Source of the DNA: Planctomycetota bacterium
GTDB lineage: Bacteria > Planctomycetota > UBA8108 > JACQVS01
Assembly: GCA_028280485.1 (NCBI GenBank)
Contig: JANQLS010000003.1
Coordinates: forward strand, 62,001 to 126,000
DNA: 64,000 nucleotides
Reading direction: 5' to 3'
Each line of letters starts with the position of its first letter. The stretch's first letter is position 1. Made by a program: the position numbers and the translations under genes. The notes below the pieces were generated by a model. That model ran no database searches. It had not been told where the DNA came from and was given only the letters and a program-made list of their open reading frames with translations. Shown piece after piece: positions 51,513 through 61,400 of the stretch.

Positions 51513-53153
51513 ATGAAAGCGTCGGACCGTTTCGTACAAGCCTTAGAAAATGAGGGTGTCGAATTCATTTTTGGCATTCCCGGAGAAGAGAACCTCGACA
51601 TGTTAGATTCTCTCTCCCGCTCTTCGATTCAACTCATTCTCACTCGGCACGAACAAGCAGCTGGTTTTATGGCTGCAACTTATGGACGTCTCACCGGTAA
51701 AACTGGGGTATGCCTTTCAACTCTAGGCCCGGGTGCCACCAACTTCGTTACGGCTGCCGCTTATGCCCAACTCGGCGCGATGCCGATGATGATGATCACT
51801 GGGCAAAAACCCATCAAATCGAGCAAGCAAGGACATTTCCAAATCGTTGATGTCGTCGACATGATGGCTCCGCTTACCAAATTCACCCATCAAATCGTCA
51901 GCGGGGACACTATCGCTTCGAAAATAAGGGAAGCCATTCGCCTGGCAGAAGAAGAACGTCCCGGTGCTGTTCATATCGAACTCCCTGAAGATATCGCCCG
52001 TGAAACAACGGATGTAGAACTGATTCCCGCCAGCCAAGTGCGTCGCCCCGTAGTCGAAGATAAATCAGTAAAACGCGCCGTTAAAATGCTCCAAGAAGCG
52101 AAGAGCCCTCTCATTTTGATCGGAGCTGCTGCTAACCGTAAGTTAACAGCTAGAATGCTTAGAAAGTTCGTGGAACAGACTGAGATTCCATTCTTCACCA
52201 CTCAAATGGGAAAGGGAGTCATCGATGAACGTGACCCTCGCTTCTTAGGCAATGCCGCACTGTCAGATGGCGATTTTGTGCATCGTTCTATCGAGGCTGC
52301 AGACTTGATTCTAAACGTCGGTCACGACGTCATCGAAAAGCCACCCTTCTTCATGAAACCAGGCGGTGCGAAAGTCATCCACATCAATTTCACTTCTGCT
52401 AAAGTCGACCCCGTTTACTTCCCGCAAGTCGAGATGGTCGGTGATATCGCCCATAGCATCTGGAGATTGTTGGAAGACATCGAGCCGAATCCCAACTGGG
52501 ATTTCTCCCGTTTTTGCGAAGTTAAAAATCACTTGAGCGAGCACCTTGAAGTAGGGACTGACGATCCTCGATTTCCCATCTACCCTCAACGTTTGGTTGC
52601 GGATGTTCGAAAGGCGATGCCTTCCGATGGAGTGATCGCCTTGGATAACGGGGTTTACAAAATTTGGTTTGCCCGAAACTATCCGGCTCACCAACCGAAC
52701 ACCGTCTTACTCGACAACGCTCTCGCTACGATGGGAGCTGGCTTGCCTTCAGCGATGGCCGCGAGTTTGATCCATCCCCAAAAGAGTGTCGTCGCCATCT
52801 GTGGCGACGGCGGATTCATGATGAATTCCCAAGAATTAGAGACTGCAGCTCGGCTCAATTTAAATTTAGTCGTTTTGATCCTCAACGATAGTGCTTACGG
52901 CATGATCAAGTGGAAACAGTCTCATATGGGCTTCGAGAATTTTGGCTTAGATTATAAGAATCCCGATTTCGTGAAGTACGCAGAAAGTTATGGAGTGAGA
53001 GGGCACCGCCTGGAAGCCACCGAAGACTTCCTGCCCCTCCTGGAAAAGGCACTCAAGACGGAGGGAGTCGATCTCATCGATGTACCGATCGATTACTCTG
53101 ACAATGACCGAATTCTCAATCGGGAAATCAAAGAATTAAGCCAGAAGATATAA
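51513..53153 (+). CDS. Acetolactate synthase large subunit-like TPP enzyme
   Basis: A 546-residue thiamine-diphosphate enzyme condensing two pyruvates to acetolactate, or a close reaction. Glu47 in TRHEQAAGF is the catalytic activator. The N-terminal domain also has GIPGEENLDMLD and CLSTLGPGATN. The central domain is RRPVVEDKSVKRAV onward, and the C-terminal cofactor domain has GDGG at 431-434 followed by NDSAYGMIKWKQ. No small regulatory subunit gene and no other branched-chain gene is adjacent. The sequence is more like the single-gene acetolactate-synthase branch than IlvB/IlvN pairs. The specific symbol is left open. The ATG at 51513 has GAAGGG upstream. Confidence 0.85.
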   Translation: MKASDRFVQALENEGVEFIFGIPGEENLDMLDSLSRSSIQLILTRHEQAAGFMAATYGRLTGKTGVCLSTLGPGATNFVTAAAYAQLGAMPMMMITGQKPIKSSKQGHFQIVDVVDMMAPLTKFTHQIVSGDTIASKIREAIRLAEEERPGAVHIELPEDIARETTDVELIPASQVRRPVVEDKSVKRAVKMLQEAKSPLILIGAAANRKLTARMLRKFVEQTEIPFFTTQMGKGVIDERDPRFLGNAALSDGDFVHRSIEAADLILNVGHDVIEKPPFFMKPGGAKVIHINFTSAKVDPVYFPQVEMVGDIAHSIWRLLEDIEPNPNWDFSRFCEVKNHLSEHLEVGTDDPRFPIYPQRLVADVRKAMPSDGVIALDNGVYKIWFARNYPAHQPNTVLLDNALATMGAGLPSAMAASLIHPQKSVVAICGDGGFMMNSQELETAARLNLNLVVLILNDSAYGMIKWKQSHMGFENFGLDYKNPDFVKYAESYGVRGHRLEATEDFLPLLEKALKTEGVDLIDVPIDYSDNDRILNREIKELSQKI

Positions 53154-53303
53154 GGAAAAAATAATTTATAAAATTTTACCCTCAGGGTGTAACAATGGTC
53201 CCAGTCCCTCGTCTCCCTTGCGAATTCAAAAGGAACAATTTCCTTTGAAAGGGCGTTAATACCCAATAGACGATTAGCATGAATTCGCTACCCAGGAGCC
53301 AAA

Positions 53304-54101
53304 ATGAACAGATTCATCCGATACACCCTTCTCTTCAGCCTAAGCCTGCTCCCTACGATCAGTTTCTCCGAAGAGAAAAAACCAGTTTTCGACCAATCCG
53401 ATTGGGACAAATTTTTAAAAACCTATGTCGATGACCAAGGCTGGGTCGATTACGCGGCAATCCAAAAATCAGGCCAAACTCAACTCAAGAATTACCTAAA
53501 ACGCTTGAGCTCTGCTTCTTTGAGCAAGTTCAAAACTCAAGCGGAGCAAGTCTCTTTTTGGGTGAATGCCTACAACGCGATCACCATTCAGAAACTTTTA
53601 GATCACAAGCTCCCCAAAAAAGTGCCTAATGCCGTGATCTTTGGAAAGAACATCTTCAAAGAAAGAACTTACAAGGTAGCTGGCAAGATTCGTTCTTTAG
53701 ATGATATCGAGCACGGTATCCTTAGAAAAAAATACAAAGAGCCTCGAGTGCATGCCGCATTGGTCTGTGGAGCTTCGAGCTGCCCTCGCTTGCGACCGGA
53801 AGCCTATACGAGTCAAGCTCTCGACAAGCAACTCACTGAAGAAGCTCAACGTTGGATTCGATCCGGGCGCACTCTTAAGGGTGATCGCAAAAACTACCTG
53901 AATCGAAAAACTAAAACTATGTATGTTTCAAAGATCTTCGATTGGTTCGACGATGACTTTGGAGGGACCAACAAAGGGATCCTGCAGTTCATCAAAAAGT
54001 TTGCCAGTGAAGATGATCGAAAGTTTCTGAATAGCAATAAAATCAGAATTCGCTATTTAGATTACGATTGGACTCTCAATCGTAAGAAAGGTAAGAAGTG
54101 A
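53304..54101 (+). CDS. DUF547 domain protein, exported
   Basis: 265 residues, start ATG 53304 with an AGGAG ribosome site. A signal peptide ends near SFS (residue 22). The DUF547 region spans about 60-230 with its conserved elements: QVSFWVNAYNAITIQKLLDH, SLDDIEHGILRKKYKEPRVHAALVCGASSCPRLR and VSKIFDWFDDDFGG. The family is widespread in bacteria and plants and has no firm function. The stop codon overlaps the start of the following TVP38-like gene (TGATG). The two are co-expressed, and DUF547 genes are often found near TVP38 and flavoprotein genes. Confidence 0.88.
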   Translation: MNRFIRYTLLFSLSLLPTISFSEEKKPVFDQSDWDKFLKTYVDDQGWVDYAAIQKSGQTQLKNYLKRLSSASLSKFKTQAEQVSFWVNAYNAITIQKLLDHKLPKKVPNAVIFGKNIFKERTYKVAGKIRSLDDIEHGILRKKYKEPRVHAALVCGASSCPRLRPEAYTSQALDKQLTEEAQRWIRSGRTLKGDRKNYLNRKTKTMYVSKIFDWFDDDFGGTNKGILQFIKKFASEDDRKFLNSNKIRIRYLDYDWTLNRKKGKK

Positions 54102-54868
54102 TGACGGAAGAAGCTCAATCCCAAAATTCAGGCTGGATGAAGCGAGTCATCATTTTGCTACTTCTATCAGCGGCAGTGGGTGCTTACCTAAAATGGGGCG
54201 ACCACCTTTCGCTCAAATCCTTAGCCCAACAAGAAGCCAATCTCACTCAACATCTCGAACAAAGCCCCGTTTTAGTCTATTCCATAGCTTTTTTAGTTTA
54301 CGTTGCCGTAACGGGCTTTTCACTCCCGGGAGCTGCTATCTTAAGCCTGGTGTACGCTTGGTTTTTCAAGTTTGTTCCCGGAGTTATCTTGGTGAGCTTT
54401 GCTTCAACTCTCGGCGCTTGCCTCGCCTTCTTAATGAGTCGGTACGCTTTAAGAGATCTGATCCTAAAAAAATTCGGGAACCGCCTTCAATCCTTCAACG
54501 CTGCTTTAGAAAGAGATGGTGCCTTTTATCTGTTCACCTTGAGATTGATCCCTGCTGTTCCCTTTTTCGTGATCAACTTAGTTATGGGTTTAACTCCAAT
54601 TCGACTAGGGACCTTTTGGATTGTCAGTCAAATCGGGATGCTTCCCGGAACGGCCGTGTATGTCTTCGCAGGAAGTCAAGTGCCTGATCTCAACACTCTC
54701 AGAGAAGAGGGAGTCGGCAAAGTCTTTAGCCCTCAAGTCATCATCGCTTTTGTTGCATTGGGAATCTTTCCCTTCATAGTTAAATACCTCATGAAGAAGT
54801 TTCGGCCTCAAACTGCGACTACTTCAGATTCCCCTTCAACCGAACAACCTGTCAATTCAGATTCATAA
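54101..54868 (+). CDS. TVP38/TMEM64 (DedA-like) membrane protein
   Basis: 255 residues from ATG 54101, overlapping the DUF547 stop by one base. Helices lie near 14-32, 55-78, 80-115, 140-165, 175-200 and 210-235. The VTT/DedA signature is seen as GFSLPGAAILSLVYAW, the positively charged RLQSFNAALERDGAFYLFTLRLIPAVPFFVINLVMG block and MLPGTAVYVFAGSQ. The RLIPAVPF stretch is diagnostic. The family is linked to lipid scrambling or flippase-like roles and to envelope stress. It is in the DUF547-TVP38-flavoprotein cluster, with three bases before the next gene. Confidence 0.9.
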   Translation: MTEEAQSQNSGWMKRVIILLLLSAAVGAYLKWGDHLSLKSLAQQEANLTQHLEQSPVLVYSIAFLVYVAVTGFSLPGAAILSLVYAWFFKFVPGVILVSFASTLGACLAFLMSRYALRDLILKKFGNRLQSFNAALERDGAFYLFTLRLIPAVPFFVINLVMGLTPIRLGTFWIVSQIGMLPGTAVYVFAGSQVPDLNTLREEGVGKVFSPQVIIAFVALGIFPFIVKYLMKKFRPQTATTSDSPSTEQPVNSDS

Positions 54869-54871
54869 ACC

Positions 54872-56389
54872 ATGAGCGAACTCGCCCAACTTCAACCTCT
54901 CGACAGTCATAACTTAGAACTGGAGAGAAACGTCAAACCCCGAGACTGGCAAAACCCCACCCCCTCAGGCCGATACAATTTAGTGGTGATCGGAGGAGGA
55001 ACAGCGGGCTTAGTCACAGCCGCTGGCGCTGCCGGGCTCGGCGCCAAAGTCGCCTTGATCGAAAGAGAGCTTTTAGGTGGAGATTGCCTCAATGTCGGTT
55101 GCGTACCTTCGAAAGGACTCATCTCCGCTGCACGCGTGATGCGCCACGCTCGCTATGCCGATACTTTCGGAATCGATATCCCTGAGGCCAAAGCTGACTT
55201 CCCCAAGGTCATGGAAAGAATGCGAAGGTTGAGAGCACAAATCAGCCCGAATGATTCGGCGGATCGATTCAGCTCTCTCGGAGTTGATGTTTATCAAGGT
55301 GCGGGAACGTTCATCGATTCCAATCACATTCAGGTGGGCGACCAAACTTTAGAATTTAAAAAAGCAGTGATCGCAACCGGGGCGAGAGCTTCTGCTCCTC
55401 CCATCCCTGGCTTAGACACTGTCGATTACCTCACGAATGAAACCATCTTTTCCCTAACGGAACTTCCGAAACGCTTAGGCGTCATCGGTGCAGGTCCCAT
55501 CGGCTGTGAGCTGGCCCAATCGTTCGCTCTATATGGTACGGAGGTTTATTTAGTTGAAGCGACACACGGGATTTTGCCTCGAGAAGATCCCGATGCGAGC
55601 GCCATCGTCAAAGAATCGATGATACGTGATGGAGTAAACTTACTCTGTTGTGGTCGCCACACTCAGATTCAAAACCGAGACGGCAAAATCCATCTCACAT
55701 TAGAATCCGAAGGGCAAAAATACGATCAACAGGTCGATCAACTTTTAGTCGCTGTAGGGCGTGCTCCTAACGTTAACGGCTTAGGATTGGAAGCGGTTGG
55801 AGTTGAATTCGACCCTAAAGTCGGAGTGACCGTCGACGATAACATGCGCACAACGAACCCCAATATTTTCGCTGCGGGTGATATTTGCTCAAAATATAAG
55901 TTCACCCATTCAGCTGACTTTATGGCGAGGATCGTGATCGGAAACGCCTTGTTTATGAGTCGATCGAAAGCGAGCGATCTCATCATCCCCTGGGCGACTT
56001 ACACTTCACCCGAAATCGCTCATGTCGGCCTTTATCCTAAGGAAGCGGAAGAACAAGGCATCGAAATCGATACCTACACTCAAGAGTTTCACGATGTCGA
56101 TCGTGCTATACTAGAAGGTGACGACGATGGATTCGTTAAAGTGCATACCCTCAAAGGAAAAGATAAAATTGTGGGTGCTACCATCGTCGCTTCGAATGCC
56201 GGCGACATGATCAGCGAGATCACCTTAGCGATGAAACATGGTATCGGCCTCAAGGGAATTGGAAGTACAATCCATCCCTACCCGACTCAAGCCGAAGCCA
56301 TTCGAAAATTGGGGGATCAGTTCAATCGAACTCGACTCACCCCCACCGTATCAAAGCTCTTTAAAACGTGGTTATCTTGGACTCGATAA
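54872..56389 (+). CDS. FAD-dependent pyridine nucleotide-disulfide oxidoreductase (mercuric-reductase-like)
   Basis: 505 residues. FAD loop GGGTAG at 41-46, redox-active disulfide C72 and C77 in GGDCLNVGCVPSKG, NAD loop GAGPIG, and the C-terminal His-Glu pair in HPYPTQAE are all present. It therefore has the complete dihydrolipoamide dehydrogenase/mercuric reductase core. It lacks an N-terminal metal-binding HMA domain and C-terminal vicinal cysteines, so real Hg(II) reduction is not supported despite the usual name. It starts three bases after the TVP38 gene. This TVP38 plus MerA-like neighbour pair recurs in many bacteria. Its electron acceptor is unknown; a membrane-linked thiol or quinone role is an inference only. 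Confidence 0.87.
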   Translation: MSELAQLQPLDSHNLELERNVKPRDWQNPTPSGRYNLVVIGGGTAGLVTAAGAAGLGAKVALIERELLGGDCLNVGCVPSKGLISAARVMRHARYADTFGIDIPEAKADFPKVMERMRRLRAQISPNDSADRFSSLGVDVYQGAGTFIDSNHIQVGDQTLEFKKAVIATGARASAPPIPGLDTVDYLTNETIFSLTELPKRLGVIGAGPIGCELAQSFALYGTEVYLVEATHGILPREDPDASAIVKESMIRDGVNLLCCGRHTQIQNRDGKIHLTLESEGQKYDQQVDQLLVAVGRAPNVNGLGLEAVGVEFDPKVGVTVDDNMRTTNPNIFAAGDICSKYKFTHSADFMARIVIGNALFMSRSKASDLIIPWATYTSPEIAHVGLYPKEAEEQGIEIDTYTQEFHDVDRAILEGDDDGFVKVHTLKGKDKIVGATIVASNAGDMISEITLAMKHGIGLKGIGSTIHPYPTQAEAIRKLGDQFNRTRLTPTVSKLFKTWLSWTR

Positions 56390-56405
56390 ATTAAACGGAA
56401 TCAGC

Positions 56406-57776
56406 ATGTCTAAAAACACTTCTCCAAGCGTTCAAAAAGAAATTAATGCGTTCATGCGTGGGCTCAAAAAACGAAACCCAGGGCAAAAAGAGTTTCACGC
56501 TGCTGTCCTCGAAGTGGTTTCAAGCTTAATTCCCTATGTCATCGAACATCCAAAATATCGAGATGCGCAAATTCTTGAACGACTCAGCGAACCTGATAGA
56601 ACAGTCAGTTTTAGGGTCACCTGGGAAGATGACGCAGGTAATATCCGAGTCAATCGTGCCTGGAGAGTTCAGTTCAATAATTCGATTGGTCCCTACAAAG
56701 GTGGGCTCCGATTCCATCCCACCGTGACCGAAAGTGTTCTCAAGTTTTTAGGTTTTGAACAAGTCCTAAAAAATAGCCTTACCGGTTTACCCATGGGAGG
56801 CGCTAAGGGTGGAGCCAACTTCAATCCCAAAGGCAAGAGCGACCGTGAAGTCATGCGCTTCTGTCAATCGTTGATGATTGAACTCCATCGTCACGTTGGT
56901 GAAGACACTGATGTTCCTGCCGGAGATATAGGAGTCGGGGCGAGGGAAATCAGTTACCTATTCGGTCAATACAAACGATTAGAAAATCGCTTCGTCGGAA
57001 TCCTCACCGGAAAGGGACTCTCTTTCGGTGGAAGTCTAGTCAGAACAGAGGCTACGGGTTACGGCTGCGTCTACTTCTGCCAAGACATCTTGGATCAAAT
57101 TGGTGATTCTCTCGAAGGTAAAACTTGTGTAGTTTCGGGATCCGGAAATGTCGCTATCTACACTGTAGAAAAAGCTACAAGCCTTGGAGCCACCGTCGTT
57201 GGGATGTCCGATTCTTCCGGATTCATTCATGATCCCGATGGCATCGATCCAGAAAAGTTAGCTTACCTTAAAGACTTGAAAGAAGTTAAACGAGGCCGAA
57301 TTTCGGAATACGTCGAACACTACCCTGAAGCTACTTTTCATGCCGATAAACGCCCCTGGAGGATTCCCTGTGATGTCGCCTTTCCCTGTGCGACTCAAAA
57401 TGAAATTTCACTCTCGGACGCCGAAACTTTAATCAAAAACGGAGTTCAGGTCGTCTGCGAAGGGGCTAACATGCCCACTGAATTAGATGCCATGAATCTA
57501 CTCCTACAATCCAAAGTTCTCTTCGGCCCGGCCAAGGCGGCCAATGCAGGAGGCGTTGCGGTTTCTGGATTAGAACAAAGCCAAAATGCTCTTCGACTGT
57601 CATGGAGCCGAGAGGAAGTCGATGAACGGCTAAATGGCATCATGCGCTCCATCCACACGAAGTGTGTAGAGTACGGGCAAGAACCGGGAAGTGATTACAT
57701 CAACTACGTCAACGGCGCGAACATCGCTGGTTTCATCAAAGTAGCTGATGCGATGTTGGCTTATGGAGTGGTTTAG
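56406..57776 (+). CDS. gdhA: NADP-type glutamate dehydrogenase
   Basis: 456 residues from ATG 56406, chosen over an open frame extending into the upstream gene because it matches the usual GdhA length near 450. It reversibly aminates 2-oxoglutarate to glutamate. The substrate motif GPYKGGLRFHP and the catalytic-Lys region PMGGAKGGANFNPKGKS are present. VPAGDIGVGAREI, the nucleotide-binding SGSGNVAIYTVEKA, and the C-terminal GPAKAANAGGVAVSGLEQSQN also match. The protein is a hexameric cytoplasmic enzyme by family. It starts 16 bp after the flavoprotein gene and may be read from the same transcript. Confidence 0.94.
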   Translation: MSKNTSPSVQKEINAFMRGLKKRNPGQKEFHAAVLEVVSSLIPYVIEHPKYRDAQILERLSEPDRTVSFRVTWEDDAGNIRVNRAWRVQFNNSIGPYKGGLRFHPTVTESVLKFLGFEQVLKNSLTGLPMGGAKGGANFNPKGKSDREVMRFCQSLMIELHRHVGEDTDVPAGDIGVGAREISYLFGQYKRLENRFVGILTGKGLSFGGSLVRTEATGYGCVYFCQDILDQIGDSLEGKTCVVSGSGNVAIYTVEKATSLGATVVGMSDSSGFIHDPDGIDPEKLAYLKDLKEVKRGRISEYVEHYPEATFHADKRPWRIPCDVAFPCATQNEISLSDAETLIKNGVQVVCEGANMPTELDAMNLLLQSKVLFGPAKAANAGGVAVSGLEQSQNALRLSWSREEVDERLNGIMRSIHTKCVEYGQEPGSDYINYVNGANIAGFIKVADAMLAYGVV

Positions 57777-58425
57777 TCATCTCAACTCTGAAGACGAATT
57801 ATTGACCAAGTTCCGCTCTCAGAACTGACACTTTAGTTCGAATACACTCAAGCGACCTCATTCGTCCATATTGTGGACGCTAAACTCTATCCCTAAATCA
57901 ATACGTCGAGCCGAATTGGAACATCCATATGGATCACCTTTTCGGCTATCTCTTTTTAAAATCGAACCTATACCTTCCCCAGGGAATAACTTATAATTTT
58001 AACTTCTGTACTGATCTCATTTTTGCAGCTTGAATCCCCGCTCAAGCTGCATTTCAGATGCTCAATTAGGTGCATATAAGTGATTGCAGTTGGCAAATTT
58101 GAAGCAATTCGCGGGAGAGCTGATCTCCTGTGCTCCCAAATTATTCCTTCGCATCCGGTCTTGGGTTGAGCCCTTAGCGAGTTTCTTGAAGCAACCTGCT
58201 TCGATTCGACTTCAGTATTAAAACCGTCTGAAAGTCCCCGTTTGGGAACTCAAATCAAATTCGTGAACTTGGGTGATAGATCATAACTGTCACTCAACGG
58301 ATCCCTTATGCCCTCGATGGCTCAAAATCTGTTGTTATTTTTCTATTTAGCACAGTTCTTGCAGAAAGTCTGAGTTGAAGCACTGAAAAGTTATTACAAC
58401 AGACCGATTACAGGAAAAGATAAGC
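57777..58425. other. Intergenic region upstream of the TSP3 protein
   Basis: About 650 bp, no gene seen. One hairpin, GCAGCTTGA/TCAAGCTGC (58025-58050), lacks a strict T tract. The promoter of the 1644-residue protein should lie near 58330-58400, but no boxes are assigned. GGAAAAGATAAG precedes its ATG. Confidence 0.4.
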
Positions 58426-61400
58426 ATGTCAACCCGCCTTACCCGCCAGGGTTCAAGTCGAACTCCATTGAACTTAAAAAGTTTCCTTTGGTTGATTCTG
58501 TTCGCCGCCTTTACCACAACTGCCACCTGGGCTCAGGATGCGGATGGAGATGGTATTCCCGATGCGAGCGACAATTGCCCCACGATCTCTAATGCTGACC
58601 AAGCGGATGGCGATTTAGACACCGTTGGGGATGTTTGTGATAACTGCCCCGATGATAACAACCTCTCCCAGCAAGACACTGACTTCGACGGTTTAGGAAA
58701 TCGTTGTGATGACGATTTAGAAAACGATGGAGTCTTAAACGTCGATGACAACTGTACGCACGATTACAACCCTGGCCAGGAAGATACAGATGGAGATGGT
58801 AAGGGTGATATTTGCGCCAATGACGATGACGGGGATGGCATCACCGATGTGAATGACAACTGTCATGTCGTTCCGAATGCTGATCAATTGGATGCCGATG
58901 GCAATGGTGTTGGAGACGTCTGTGAAGATCCGACGGATACCGACGGGGATGGAATCACCGATTCTTTAGATAACTGCCCGTCCGTTGTCAATCCCGATCA
59001 ATCCAATGTCGATGGCGATCCTCGCGGCGACGTGTGCGATGAAGACCCTGACGGCGATGGTCAGGGCGATGGCTGGGACAACTGTCCTCGAGTCGACAAC
59101 CTCGATCAAGCTGACAGTGACGGTGACGGAGTTGGAGATGCCTGTGACGACGATGCCGATAACGACGGAGTCTCTAACGATCTCGACAACTGTGTTCAAG
59201 ATGCTAATGCCGATCAAGCCGATGTCGATGGTGACGGTGCTGGAGACGTTTGCGATGTCTGCCCCAACGATACCGACGATGATATCGATGCTGACGGAGT
59301 CTGTGGCGATGTCGACAACTGCGTCAATGATGCCAATTCAGATCAAGCCGATGCCGATAGCGATGGAACCGGTGACGTTTGTGATACCTGTCCCAATGAT
59401 CCCGATAACGATATTGATGATGATGGCGTTTGTGGCGACGTCGATAACTGCCCCGTAAACAGAAATCCGGGTCAATCCGATGACGATGCCGATGGCATCG
59501 GAGATAACTGCGACGCCTGCCACCTGGATCCCAATAACGATGCGGATGGCGATGGCGTTTGTGGAAATGTAGACAATTGTCCCAACGATGCCAACAGTGA
59601 TCAAGCCGATACCGATGGCGATGGAACAGGTGACGCTTGCGACGCTTGCCCCAACGATGCTAACAACGATTCGGACGGCGATGGGGTTTGCGGAGACGTC
59701 GATAACTGCCCCGTAGATTCCAATAGTGATCAAGCCGATAGTGATGGTGATGGAACGGGTGACGTTTGTGATACTTGCCCGAATGATGCTAATAATGATG
59801 CCGATGCGGATGGAATCTGTGGAGACATCGATAACTGCCCGGCCAATTCGAATGCTGATCAAGCCGATGCTGACGCCGATGGAACGGGTGACGTTTGCGA
59901 CTCCTGCCCCAACGATCCCAATAACGATGCGGATGGGGATGGCGTTTGTGGAGATGTCGATAATTGTCCAGCCGACGCCAACAGCGATCAGGCCGACGGC
60001 GATGGCGACGGCCAAGGGGATGCTTGCGATGCTTGTCCCAATGATGCCGCCAATGATGCTGATGGAGACGGGGTCTGTGGCGATGTCGACAATTGCCCCA
60101 GCGACGCTAACAGTGGTCAAGCCGATAGCGATGGCGACGGCGCTGGTGACGCTTGTGACGCTTGCCCCAATGATGCCGATGACGATGCGGATGCTGACGG
60201 TGTTTGTGGCGACCTAGATAATTGCCCCATCGATGCGAACAGTGATCAAGCCGATGCTGACGCCGATGGTTCGGGTGACCTTTGCGACGCTTGCCCCAAT
60301 GACGCTAACAACGATGCCGATGGGGATGGCCTCTGCGCTGACGCCGACAACTGCCCCGAAGATGCTAATGCTGATCAAGCTGACGGTGATGGTGATGGAA
60401 TCGGTGACGTTTGTGACACTTGCCCCAGTGATTCAGGCAACGATAGTGACGGAGATGGAGTCTGTGGTGATGTCGACAACTGCCCGGATACAGCCAATGG
60501 TGACCAGGCGGATTCCGATGCCGACGGAACGGGTGACGTCTGTGATACTTGCCCCAACGATGCCAATAACGACGGCGACGCTGACGGCGTTTGCGGGGAT
60601 ATAGATAACTGTCCTACCGACGCTAACAGTGATCAAGCCGATGGGGATGCAGACGGAACGGGTGACGCCTGTGATACCTGCCCCAACGATGCCAACAACG
60701 ACGTCGATGCGGATGGTGTTTGTGGAGATATCGACAACTGTCCCAATGAAAGTAACGCAGATCAGGTAGATACCGATGGTGATGGTCAAGGAGATGCTTG
60801 TGATCTCTGCCCCAACTCCAATGGTGACGACAATGACTCTGATGGAGTTTGTGACGACCTCGATAACTGTCCCAACGATGCGAATGGTGATCAAGCAGAC
60901 GCCGATGCCGACGGCACTGGAGATGTTTGTGACGCTTGTCCCAATGATGCGAATAATGATGCCGATGGTGACGGCGTGTGTGGTGATGTCGACAACTGTC
61001 CTAGCGATGCTAATGCCGACCAAGCAGACGCCGATGCCGACGGAACAGGTGATCTCTGTGACGCTTGTCCTAACGATTCCGGTAACGATGCCGATGGTGA
61101 TGGCGTGTGTGGTGATGTCGACAACTGTCCTACAGACGCGAATGCCGATCAAGCCGATGGCGATGCTGACGACCAGGGCGATGCTTGTGACGCCTGTCCG
61201 GCAGACGCCAACAACGATGAAGACGCTGACGGAGTCTGTGCTGATGTCGATAATTGCCCTAATGATGCGAATGGCGACCAAGCCGACGCTGACGGTGACA
61301 GCCAAGGTGACGTTTGTGATTCCTGTCCTAACGACGCTGAAAACGATGCGGATGGAGATGGAATTTGTGGAGACTTAGACAACTGCCCCGCCGATTCTAA

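Noticed and set aside
54872..56389. True mercuric reductase (merA)
   Set aside because: No N-terminal HMA domain, no C-terminal vicinal cysteines and no mer neighbours; only the general disulfide reductase core is present.
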